A DNA stretch of 64,000 nt from Croceicoccus marinus (GTDB lineage: Bacteria; Pseudomonadota; Alphaproteobacteria; Sphingomonadales; Sphingomonadaceae), in assembly GCF_001661675.2 (NCBI RefSeq), contig NZ_CP019603.1:682001-746000 (forward strand). The letters run 5' to 3'. This document shows positions 41,399-50,600 of this stretch, in pieces; within the stretch, counting starts at the first letter, position 1, and the number at the start of each line of letters is the position of its first letter. The notes beneath the pieces are model-generated. The model saw nothing but the letters and a program-made list of their open reading frames with translations, ran no database searches and was not told the origin of the DNA. A program made the position numbers and the translations under genes.

Positions 41399-42352
41399 GA
41401 GTCTGATTCAAAACTAACCGATGTGATTTCATAGCCTTGTGATGCGGCGCGTGAGGAGCTGGATCGATGCGATGAACAGCCACGCGGTTGCCGAGGCGAT
41501 GGTCTGCTCGAAGTCCTTTGCGAGACGCCGGTTTCGGTTGAGCCATGCCAAAGTGCGCTCGACAGCCCAGCGGCGTGGGAGAACCACAAAGCCCTTTGCT
41601 TTGTCGGACCGTTTGACGATTTCGATGGTCCACTTACCAACCCTGCGCAACGCCTGACGGAGCTTGTCGCCAGCATATCCGCCATCGGCGAAGACATGCC
41701 GTAGCCACGGGAAGCGATGGATGATTTCGGCGAGCACCAGCGGTGCGCCATCACGATCCTGGATGTCGGCGGTGTGGATTACCGCATGAACGAGATTTCC
41801 ATCGGTGTCGGTGAGGATGTGGCGCTTGCGTCCCTTGATCTTCTTGCCTGCGTCATAGCCCCGTGGGCCGCCACTTTCCGTGGTTTTGACGCTCTGGCTG
41901 TCGATCACTCCGGCGCTTGGCGACGCCTCGCGGCCTACAGCTTCGCGCCCGATCAGCAACAGGACATGATTGAGCGACAGCCACAGCCTGTTATCACGCC
42001 ACAGGTAGAACCAGCGCCGCACCGTCGAGACTGGCGGAAAGCAGGGCGGTAGCATCCGCCATGGCAGTCCGCCCCGCAGCAGATACAGGATCGCTTCGAC
42101 AATCCGCCGCAGCGGCCACTTGCGAGGGCGGCCAACATGAGAAGGTGGCGGGAAGAACGGCTCCAGCACCGCCCATTCGGCATCGGTCAAATCACTTGGC
42201 AATGCCAGTTCCGCGCGGGCATACAGTGCGCGAGTGGTGTCGGTCCACATCGTTGATTTCCTTTGGTTCGTTGCAAAACCGCTGAATCAACGACTTGGGT
42301 AAGCGTCAAGCTAACCAGCTGATACCACTCAACTTAATTTCGGATCAGGCTC
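41399..42352 (-). mobile_element. IS5-family element of a second type (954 bp)
   Basis: Inverted ends start GAGTCTGATTC on the left and GAGCCTGATCC on the right. TCA lies on both sides (41396-41398, 42353-42355), a 3-bp duplication of the TNA type used by some IS5 subgroups. One intact transposase gene lies inside. Confidence 0.85.
41429..42250 (-). CDS. IS5-family transposase (second type)
   Basis: A 273-residue transposase: SDLTDAEWAVLEPFFPPP at the N-terminus, then GVIDSQSVKTTESGGPRGYD, VFADGGYAGDKL and RRWAVERTLAWLNRNRRL carrying the three acidic residues. AAGGAAA is placed before the start at 42250. It is distinct from the 359-residue IS5 transposase in the window. Confidence 0.93.
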   Translation of the reverse strand: MWTDTTRALYARAELALPSDLTDAEWAVLEPFFPPPSHVGRPRKWPLRRIVEAILYLLRGGLPWRMLPPCFPPVSTVRRWFYLWRDNRLWLSLNHVLLLIGREAVGREASPSAGVIDSQSVKTTESGGPRGYDAGKKIKGRKRHILTDTDGNLVHAVIHTADIQDRDGAPLVLAEIIHRFPWLRHVFADGGYAGDKLRQALRRVGKWTIEIVKRSDKAKGFVVLPRRWAVERTLAWLNRNRRLAKDFEQTIASATAWLFIASIQLLTRRITRL

Positions 42353-42493
42353 TCAGGCCAGGCATGGAAATGGGCGTGTGGTCAAACTCTTCCATGACGA
42401 GCTGAACCGTTCGTCATGGGCAGTATCGATTCGTCCGTTTTTGTCATGTACCGTGCGTAGGTTGACCTTATCGTAGGGAGAGGAGGCCGACAG

Positions 42494-42952
42494 TTGCGTA
42501 TGGATGAACACGTATTGATATACGAAACCTGGGGGATGAGACCGCATAGTACGACGCCTTGGTTCGCGCTTTATCTTCCCGATCATGTCATCTCCATCGA
42601 TACCGATGACTCGTTGAAGGACAAGGCGCTGGCCGAGCGGATCGGGTGCACAAAGCGCCCGAACCGGCGGGTGGGCGATGTCAAAATGGACGCCGCTAAG
42701 AGCCTTATTCTAAAAGAGACGACGGTAGGGCGTTGGATCAAATCCGCTGCGGCGGGGAAGGGAAGCCGATTGCGGTCATTTACCACAATCAATTCTGGAC
42801 TTATTTTCGGGTTAGAAGTGTCCTTCGAGGATCAGGAATGTGCCACCACTTTCCGCAAGCTTTTCATGCCAGTGCTGGCGGAGATGGGCGTTTCGCAAGC
42901 TCTAGCGGATGTGAGATGGCGGTGGTTGCGACCTTCGGGTGGACGCGCTTGA
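42494..42952 (+). CDS. Hypothetical protein (152 aa)
   Basis: TTG 42494 has AGGAGG seven bases upstream. The ATG two codons later is also possible. The protein is mixed alpha/beta with WFALYLPDHVISIDTDDSLK and DAAKSLILKETTVGRWIKS. No family is recognised and no membrane segment is present. It stands alone between an IS5 element and a stretch of degraded DNA. Confidence 0.5.
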   Translation: MRMDEHVLIYETWGMRPHSTTPWFALYLPDHVISIDTDDSLKDKALAERIGCTKRPNRRVGDVKMDAAKSLILKETTVGRWIKSAAAGKGSRLRSFTTINSGLIFGLEVSFEDQECATTFRKLFMPVLAEMGVSQALADVRWRWLRPSGGRA

Positions 42953-43476
42953 AGGCAGTGTCATTGGCTATTTCAATGCCATTAATCTGGGGGTTTAGAT
43001 TTCCTGCCACCGGTCGGGCACCACTGCTGCGTGAGGTGGGCCCGCCTTCCTGGACAGGTTAGTGGTGAAGGATTTGCAAGTTTGCGCTGGATCATCTGAC
43101 CGGGATTTTACCGCTGGTTTTTCGAGCGAAACCGGAAGGACGCACCGCAGCAAAGGGCGCTAGCGGACGTCCGCTGGCTCTGGGAGGTCATTGCGGAACA
43201 GCGTTTCCCTGCGACGTGAAAGCCCATCGGCGGTGTCTGGGCTGTTTTTTCGGCCAGTCCATCGTCGCTTTGAGGATTTCACCGACACCCGCAGGCTAGC
43301 GCGATCGTCCGAGCTGCTAATAGCGACTTGCAAGGTTCAGACCGCCGAAAAGCAGACTCTGCCCATCCAAGGTCATGTTTCAATTGCAAAACTGTTGCTG
43401 GCCGAGCGGATCGCCGCCTTCGGAACAATGAAGGCGGCGAGCTGTCAGATCCATTTTTGGTCCCGGGCGTGGATGA
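42953..43476. other. Degraded stretch with an IS3-type end relic
   Basis: No gene is supported. At about 43033-43062 the sequence GAGGTGGGCCCGCCTTCCTG and on resembles the element end near 24747, suggesting that an IS3-family copy once lay here. Phrases in the frame 42,890-42,960 (ALADVRWRWLRP) are echoed at 43,165 (ALADVRWLWE), so a short tandem duplication of the preceding gene's 3' end is also possible. Confidence 0.4.
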
Positions 43477-44256
43477 TCAAAGCGCGAGAATGGGTGGTGA
43501 TGACTTCTCGGCTTGCGAAAGCTCAGATCTGATTTGCTCTGCAACCAGTGCAATGGATGCATTGCTGTTCAGGCTGTGCGAACCTCCCGTCAGGTGGGGG
43601 ATGACTGCAATAGGCACAGTCCCGCCAGTCGAAATATGGAACCGCTTCGAGTGGCCGTTCACCTCGACGTGACGCGCTGCAGGCATCTGTGAAGTGCCGG
43701 TGATGGCAAGGAAATCCGAGATATGGGTCAGGCCGCAGCCGATCACGAGGCTTGGACGGCATCGATGGATCCAGGCCTGCAATACCCGAAAGCGATTTTC
43801 CCGCATCCAGGTGCGATATTCCTCTTTGCTTGCAAAACCGGTATTCTGAGCCGTCGCGGTATCCCAGGTGCCAACCTTGTTGAACGGTTCGGGAAACAGA
43901 TTGGCCTTGAAATAGCCATTTGAGCCTTGCTCAAAGGGGCGGGCAGCCAAGGCGAACTCACGGTAGTCCTCCGGCCTCCCGCCATTCAGTGCGCTCAGGA
44001 GCTTGAAGGCCTTCTGGTTGAAAGGCCAGGTTAGCTGAAGCTCGACCGAATAGGCTTCTTGCTGCGTTTCATACGTGGCATCGCCCTTTTGATCGGCAGC
44101 CTCGTCGGCGAGCGACCAACCGGGCTCGATGCCCAGCAGCCATACTGAGGGCTTGTCGGGCGTGCCCGGGTCTCCACCTTCGCAGGTGCGGAGAAAAGAG
44201 GATTCATCTTCGACGAGACTGCGGAACGAACGTGCGGATTGAGAAAGTTCTGTCAC
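43477..44256 (-). CDS. Hypothetical protein, possibly uracil-DNA-glycosylase-like
   Basis: A 259-residue protein starting at GTG 44256 (AAGG upstream). A longer frame runs to 44322. Motifs KPSVWLLGIEPGWSLADEAA near the N-terminus and PIAVIPHLTGGSHSLNSN near the C-terminus sit where uracil-DNA-glycosylase-fold proteins have their G-x-x-P-G and H-P/S loops. Between them lie RPSLVIGCGLTHISDFLA and an aromatic-rich section. The resemblance is weak and might be coincidental. It is encoded divergently from the membrane-protein gene at 44566. Confidence 0.5.
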   Translation of the reverse strand: MTELSQSARSFRSLVEDESSFLRTCEGGDPGTPDKPSVWLLGIEPGWSLADEAADQKGDATYETQQEAYSVELQLTWPFNQKAFKLLSALNGGRPEDYREFALAARPFEQGSNGYFKANLFPEPFNKVGTWDTATAQNTGFASKEEYRTWMRENRFRVLQAWIHRCRPSLVIGCGLTHISDFLAITGTSQMPAARHVEVNGHSKRFHISTGGTVPIAVIPHLTGGSHSLNSNASIALVAEQIRSELSQAEKSSPPILAL

Positions 44257-44565
44257 TTTGCTGCCTTCAATTTGTTCTGTGTCACCAACATGGAGGGTCC
44301 ATGGCGGGAGCCGCCGATCCAAGGGCCGGCAGCGGTACAGGCTCGACCTCGGTCTAAGCGCCGACCATTAACGATAAGCAAATCGATAGCCCCATGCTCT
44401 CGATACCTAAATCGGTGAATGAAGGTGCTGCGCCACGTGCAGATCTGGACGCACGTTTGCAGACCCGAACTAACAACGAGCTCAGATCATGTGGGCTACG
44501 ACCACTTCTGCCGCAGCGCGGCGCCAATATTCCGGCTAAAGATCAATTGGAAATGGGCAGGGCGT

Positions 44566-45240
44566 ATGGCAGCGATTTTCGGCTTTTTGGTGGTTGTTGT
44601 GCTGGCGGTGATCTCGATCGTTGTCATTGTCGCCATCGCGCTCGTTCTCGTCCGCATCGCGGTTGCCCTGCTGCTGGCGATGGCCGCTGGCGCCCTTTTC
44701 GCCGCTATTTCGTCGATCTGGATCGAAGACGCTTGGCCGGTGGTGTTTGTCGGATCCAGTATCCTGCTGTCGTTTCCTACGCTCGCCTGGATGTTCCGCG
44801 ACAGCAACCCACAAGCCGACCATGCCGGCAGCAAGGCCACGCCACAGGTGGTTCGACCGCTGGAGCCTTCAGGCGATGTCAAACTGACAGCGGCTTGGGA
44901 GCGGGCAAGCGAACTGGCGCCCGAGTTCCGATCGCGTCTTATGGCGGCCCGTGAGACTTGCGCGCAGCTTCTGAACCGGTGCGAGGCCACCTCGCTCGAC
45001 ATGGATCTGATCGAAGGCGCGCAGATGATCCGCAGCCATGTGCCGGAGGTCGTCACGCAGAATGAGGAAGCAATCGCCGATGCGCCGAGCGCCGATCAGA
45101 AGGCCGCGCGTCTCGCCCTAGTCGAGGATCTGGAGACGATCGCGCTTATGGCTCGCACCAGGCTGACGCGCAGGCAGGAAGCGAACAGGGACGGGCTATC
45201 CACATTGCGAGCGCACCTTTCTGCGCGCAGCAAGGAGTAA
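44566..45240 (+). CDS. Membrane protein, paralogue 2
   Basis: From ATG 44566 the protein has 224 residues. It starts with two or three membrane segments (AAIFGFLVVVVLAVISIVVI, IALVLVRIAVALLLAMAAGA, PVVFVGSSILLSFPTLAWMF). A helical soluble domain follows, homologous to the C-terminus of the protein at 36793. An earlier in-frame start at 44419 would add 49 residues without a ribosome site. It is convergent with the two-gene membrane unit at 45263-47136. The recurrence of this domain next to two different nuclease or helicase genes suggests a shared accessory function. Confidence 0.6.
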   Translation: MAAIFGFLVVVVLAVISIVVIVAIALVLVRIAVALLLAMAAGALFAAISSIWIEDAWPVVFVGSSILLSFPTLAWMFRDSNPQADHAGSKATPQVVRPLEPSGDVKLTAAWERASELAPEFRSRLMAARETCAQLLNRCEATSLDMDLIEGAQMIRSHVPEVVTQNEEAIADAPSADQKAARLALVEDLETIALMARTRLTRRQEANRDGLSTLRAHLSARSKE

Positions 45241-45262
45241 GTAGGGCAAAGCGAGAAACTTA

Positions 45263-46339
45263 CTAAGCATAAGGGCTCTGTGCCTGAACGCCGCTCGCAG
45301 CGTTCTCGCCTGGCATTGCGGCCATCGCTTCTCCTTCTAGGATCAGCAATGGCTCGTCGGTTTCCGATCGGACCCGTTCCAGAAACTCGCGCCCATGGAT
45401 GCCGAGAGCCTGTATGCGGGAGATAGTCGCCGACCGCGTAGAGGCAACTGCCTCGCGGTCCCGGAGCTCTCCGGCTTTCTTCGTGGCAAAGGGCAGCACC
45501 TTCTCTGCTTCGTAAGCGAAGTTGGAGGAATTCGGCGTAACGCCTCGCAGCGCAAGGTCCTTGAACGAGATCTCGGCGGCGCCAACTCCCTGAAGGAGCG
45601 CGTTCAATTCGCCTGAAAACTGGTCAGAGATCGTGCGCGCCAGATCGAGATCCCCGATGGCGATCCGGCAGGAGATCCGGGTTGCTCCGGCGAGCGTTAA
45701 TGCGTCGATCAATGGTTCGAGCGCCGCGATGTCGACATTCAGGCCACGGATCGTCGATTGCTGGACCTTTGCCGCAAATTCGTTCTGCAGGGTGTGCAGC
45801 CTGTCAGAGGCGTGGCGCCATTCCTTCTCGGGATCCCCAGCCTGCCATCCGCCCTCGGCCAATTCACAGGCCGTTCGCAGATCATTGAAGTCGCGCTGGA
45901 GCCTTTCAGCGCGTAAGCCCTCGATGCTCTGCGCGATCCTGTCCATCTTCGCGCCCAAGCCGTCGATCTGCTGCGCCATCTTGTCCATGCGTTCGGCGAG
46001 CAGCTTGTGACTGATGATGGAAAAGCCGAGACCAGCTCCGCTGATAGCCAGATTGGCCAGCTGAAGGTTTTCAATCACACCGAGGACCTGGCGGATCTTC
46101 GCCAGCTGGAAATTCGTCGCAGCATGACCCGCCACGCTTGTGGCCAGCGATATGGGGTTCGCGTTTGTCAGACCCATTGCGCCGATCTGCTGTCCGATCA
46201 CGCTCATGCCAGGCGCCTCGACGAGGTGAGCGACAATCCCCGGCGTTCCCTTGCGGAAGAGCAGCATGCCGACGCGGTAGATGCTTGGGTCAGCAGCCAG
46301 ATGCGCAGGAGCACCAGCCAGGATCAAGGGGTCGATCAC
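45263..46339 (-). CDS. Hypothetical coiled-coil protein with hydrophobic segment
   Basis: A 358-residue protein. Residues about 63-110 are hydrophobic (LATSVAGHAATNFQLAK; NLAISGAGLGFSIISHKLLA). A coiled-coil region with heptad spacing follows (ERMDKMAQQIDGLGAKMDRI). The rest is helical without a known family. The start overlaps the upstream gene's stop (ATGA), so it is the third gene of the minus-strand operon. The layout, a membrane-seeking hairpin next to a coiled coil, occurs in pore-forming or membrane-sensing proteins, but this is only a structural analogy. Confidence 0.6.
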   Translation of the reverse strand: MIDPLILAGAPAHLAADPSIYRVGMLLFRKGTPGIVAHLVEAPGMSVIGQQIGAMGLTNANPISLATSVAGHAATNFQLAKIRQVLGVIENLQLANLAISGAGLGFSIISHKLLAERMDKMAQQIDGLGAKMDRIAQSIEGLRAERLQRDFNDLRTACELAEGGWQAGDPEKEWRHASDRLHTLQNEFAAKVQQSTIRGLNVDIAALEPLIDALTLAGATRISCRIAIGDLDLARTISDQFSGELNALLQGVGAAEISFKDLALRGVTPNSSNFAYEAEKVLPFATKKAGELRDREAVASTRSATISRIQALGIHGREFLERVRSETDEPLLILEGEAMAAMPGENAASGVQAQSPYA

Positions 46340-47136
46340 TGCAGGGTCTCCATGGCCTTACTGGCGGCTTCGTCGAGCGCTTGATGGATCTGGAGCAGGA
46401 CTGACGGTCCCGCATTTTGTGTAGGCGGCAGCGACGTCGAGAGGATGGCTTGCTCGACGTGGCTCTCCACACGCTTCCGTATTGACTTGCTCCGGTAATC
46501 GCGCAGCTGACTGGTCTTGACAACGCCCGTCGCGACAGCGCCGCCGGCAAGCGCGAGCCCGCCCAGCAGGATGGGCACGCTGACCGTCGAAGTGGCAACC
46601 AGCCCGAAAGCAGTCGCGCCGGTGACGACTGCCATGCTGGGAAGGGCGGCGCCAAGCGCCAATCCGCCGGCAAGAGGTGCGATACCCGATAAAACTTCGG
46701 TCGCGTCCTCGAACGTATTGATGTGGGCACCGACCTGCGCGACGGTAGCGTTCACACTCAGCTGGTGCTCGCCGATCTGGCGAAGATCATCCTGCGCATC
46801 CGCGATCAGTCTCTCGATTGCCGAGCCGATACTATCCACCAGCAGTGGATCGACTTCCTTCTCGATAAAGGCCGAGGGGGACACTGCGGCATCATACCAG
46901 CCAATATCCTCCACTCGCTCGTTGATGGATGGCTTCAGGTCTTGCCAGCATCTTGCGAGCGTCAGGGTCGCGGCCAGCTTGTGCCGATCGCGCCATTCCA
47001 AGATATTCCTGCGGGCGAGGGGGGCTTCTGCAGCCATGTATTTTGCTAAGGGTTCCACGCGCCGATCTATGCAGGCCAATCGCAATTCGCCAAGTCTTAG
47101 CGGCGTGGTTATTTCGGCTAGTCCTGATAACCGCAA
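46336..47136 (-). CDS. Hypothetical protein with a membrane hairpin
   Basis: A 266-residue protein. The N-terminal two thirds is helical and charged. Then comes a Gly/Ala-rich hydrophobic hairpin (about 148-205: VLSGIAPLAGGLALGAALPS, LVATSTVSVPILLGGLALAG) and a basic C-terminal helix. It starts five bases after the DUF7662-like gene and overlaps the next gene by four. No family is recognised. With its neighbour it forms a two-protein membrane unit. Confidence 0.6.
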   Translation of the reverse strand: MRLSGLAEITTPLRLGELRLACIDRRVEPLAKYMAAEAPLARRNILEWRDRHKLAATLTLARCWQDLKPSINERVEDIGWYDAAVSPSAFIEKEVDPLLVDSIGSAIERLIADAQDDLRQIGEHQLSVNATVAQVGAHINTFEDATEVLSGIAPLAGGLALGAALPSMAVVTGATAFGLVATSTVSVPILLGGLALAGGAVATGVVKTSQLRDYRSKSIRKRVESHVEQAILSTSLPPTQNAGPSVLLQIHQALDEAASKAMETLQ

Positions 47137-47141
47137 TTTGT

Positions 47142-47396
47142 TCAGAACTTCCGTTTGAAGCGCACGCGCCGCGAGCCTGCCACTAGGAAGGTTTCATATG
47201 GTGTATTTTTCATGGAGCTTCGAACAGGGCCTGTGCCGTCCACCACGTTAGCCCAATATTGCGGACGCAGTGCGCTGTCTGGAAGCTTGCTGCCGATGAT
47301 GGTCTCGATCTTGAGAAACGTGAGTTCGAACTCGGCAAGAGATTGCTCGCGGCAATAGTCCGCAAGCGGTGTGAACTTGGACAATCCTGCCTCCAT
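47142..47396 (-). CDS. DUF7662-like small protein
   Basis: An 84-residue protein. The pattern LADYCREQ, EFELTFLKIETIIGSKLPDS, RPQYWANV and a final GSRRVRFKRKF matches the short DUF7662-type proteins (a small beta-rich domain with the conserved I-E-x-I-I-G-x-x-L-P core). These are often found fused to or next to nucleases and restriction proteins. It is the first gene of the minus-strand operon and lies back-to-back with the helicase gene. Confidence 0.55.
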   Translation of the reverse strand: MEAGLSKFTPLADYCREQSLAEFELTFLKIETIIGSKLPDSALRPQYWANVVDGTGPVRSSMKNTPYETFLVAGSRRVRFKRKF

Positions 47397-47620
47397 TGTT
47401 CCTCATTTGGCCGAGACTATGAAGGCGGATCGCCGTCTGCAAGATCGCGCAAGGTGTCGAGGCCGCTATTTGACAACCTGATCACATTGCATGGTAGACG
47501 AAAATCTCTTGAGCTTAAGGAAAGCACAGGCAAATCTGTATTATTGCCAGCGAAGCAAGGGGTATAGCGGCTCGCGATAGTAAATGCGCGGTGCCAGTCG
47601 CTGGCGGTAAGGGGTTCGGA

Positions 47621-50600
47621 TTGAACATTGCAGCGACCTTGACTGGGCCGGCAATCGAGCTTCTCCGCCGCTGCGTGTCGTTCGACATCGAGGTCGATCC
47701 CAAGACCGCCAAGATCTTTGCTTTCGCCGCCGTCCGCTATGGCGATGGCGCGGCGATCCGGGCAGGAAAGGGCGGATTGGCGCGAACGCTGGACGAGATG
47801 GAATCCGGCCTGTCGCAAAGCGATCACTGTATCGGCCACAATATATTGCACCATGATCTGCCGCATCTGGCAGCTGTCAGGCCAAACCTCGGGCGGATCG
47901 TTCACGCGCCGATCGATACGCTCTGGCTTAACCCGCTGGCGTTTCCTCGCAACCCCTATCATCATCTTGTGAAACATCACCTCGATGGGCGATTGCAGGC
48001 GGGACATCTGAATGACCCGGCGAAGGATGCCGAGCTCGTTTTTCGTGTGCTCGAGGACCAGCTGCAGGCTTTCCGCAAGATGGCGGCCGAGACGCCCGAT
48101 GCGATGGCGGCCTATCATTTCCTGGTGACCTTGCCCGAACGCTCGGCCGGGTTCGATGCCGTGTTTCGCGCGAGCCGCCAGTCGACTATCCCGACGCAAC
48201 GCGAAGCCGAGCTTGCTATTCGCCGCATGCTCGAAGGCAATGCCTGCAACAGGCAGGTCGTTGAGCTGCTGAATGAGATTGCCAGTCCGCGCAAAGCCTG
48301 GCCCACGGCCTACGCGCTATCCTGGGTTACTGTTGCAGGCGGCAATTCGGTCATGCCCCCATGGGTTCGCAAGCAATTCCCCGAGGCGGCCGATATCGTC
48401 AGGGATCTACGCGACAGCGATTGCCGAGGCCCCGATTGCGCATGGTGCCGCACCATGAACAACCCGCGGGCCTCGCTGCAGCGCTGGTTCGGCTATGATA
48501 GTTTCCGCCCGAAACCCGCTGATAAGGATGGCCGCCCCCTTCAGGAGCGCATCGTCGAGGAAGCGATGCACGGCCAAAGCCTGCTGGGCATCCTGCCGAC
48601 CGGCACGGGCAAGTCGGTCTGCTATCAGATCCCGGCCCTCGCAAATTTCGAGAAGATCGGCTCGCTGACCGTCGTGATCTCACCGCTGGTCGCGCTGATG
48701 GGCGACCAGGTTCACGGCATGACCGAGAAAGGCATTTCGTCGGCCGTCACCATCAATGGCATGCTATCGATGCCCGAGCGGCAGGACGCTCTCGACAAGG
48801 TACGCATGGGCGATGCCAGCATCCTCATCATCTCGCCTGAACAGCTGCGCAGCGTATCGGTGCGCGATGTCCTCAAGACGCGGGAAGTCGGACTCTGGGC
48901 CCTGGACGAGGCACATTGCGTCTCGAAATGGGGGCACGATTTCCGGCCGGACTATCGCTATGTCGGTCGCTTCATCAAGGAGTTCTCGGGCGACCGCGAT
49001 CCATCGCCGATCCTGTGCCTGACCGCCACCGCCAAACCCGAAGTGGTCCGCGATATTTGCGGGCATTTCCATGAGCGGGTGGGGAGCGAATTGCTGCTGC
49101 TCGATGGCGGCGCCGTTCGGACCAATCTGACGTTCGAGGTGCGGCAGACCGGCCGAAGCACCAAGCTCAGCGATATATTGAACGTTATCGAGGCCAAGTT
49201 GCCCGCCGAGGGAGCGTCCGGGGCGGTGATCTATTGCTCGTCGCGCCGCCAGACCGAGCTCGTCGCCGAGTTCCTGCAGAAGCAGGGCATGGCGGCGGAT
49301 TTCTTTCATGCCGGCCTTACTCCTGAAAAGAAGAAGGAAGTACAGGAGCGCTTTCGCGTGGGCGCGCTGCGCATCATCGCGGCGACCAATGCCTTCGGCA
49401 TGGGGATCGACAAGCCCGATATCCGTCTCGTCGTGCATGGCGATATTCCGGGATCGCTCGAGAACTATCTGCAGGAGGCGGGGCGCGCCGGTCGTGACCG
49501 CGAGCACGCCGATTGCGTCCTGCTGTTCGCTGACGACGATGTTGAGCGGCAATTCACGCTTTCGGCCCGCTCCCGTCTTGCGCGGCACGAGATCGGCGCA
49601 ATCCTCAAGGCGCTGCGCCGCCTCGATGACAAGACCACCAGGCATGGCGACGTCGTCGCGACGTCCGGCGAGATCGTACGTGCCGAGCAGGATTACGATT
49701 TCGAGCGCGACAAGCTCACCGACGATACCCGGGTCAAGACGGCAGTCGCGTGGCTTGAAGAAGGCAAGCTGCTTGCGCGTGAAGAGAACCGCGTCCGTAT
49801 CTTTCCGGCTTCGCTCACCGTTCCGACCCTGAAACACGCTGAGGATATTCTCGCCAAGGCTGCGATCACTGGCGCGCGGCGCAAGCAACTCGTCTCCATC
49901 GTTCGCCATCTCATGAGCGCCTCGCCCGATGAAGGGATCTCGACCGATGAGCTGGCAGGGGTGAGCGGTCTTAGCCCACGCGCGCTGCCCAAGGCGCTCC
50001 ATGACCTGGAAGTGCTGGGGATCGCGCGAGACGATACGGCGATCACCGTCTTCATTCATGCGGGTGTCGAAGGGCAATCGAGCGAACGCTTGCGGCAGGC
50101 GGCGAGTCTTGAGGCTGCGCTCATCGATGTCATGCGCGAGGCCGAACCCGATGCCGAAGGGGAGGGGGCCTTTCCGCTCCAGCTGTCGCAGATCTGCCAG
50201 AAGCTGCGCGACGAGGGGCATGAAAAGGCGCGGCCCGATATCATCGACAAGATGCTGCGCGGCCTGGCTCAGGATGGTCGCGACGAGGACGGGGGAAGGG
50301 GCAATCTCTATGTTCGCAAGCAATCACGCGATACGCTTTACGTAAAGCTGCAGCGATCCTGGGATACGCTGGCGCGCACGGCTTCGATCCGCCGGGATGG
50401 CGCTGAGAACCTGCTCAAGCATTTCGTCGGCAAGCTTCCCAAGGGCAAGCGCGGCAAGGATCTGCAGGTTGAAACGACCATCGGCGCGCTGACGGCAGTA
50501 ATCACCTCCGATGTATTTCTGCGCACCGAGGTGAAGGCTCCCACCAAGCTGCTGAACCGTGCCATGCTCTGGATGCACGAGCAGGAGATCATGACACTGG

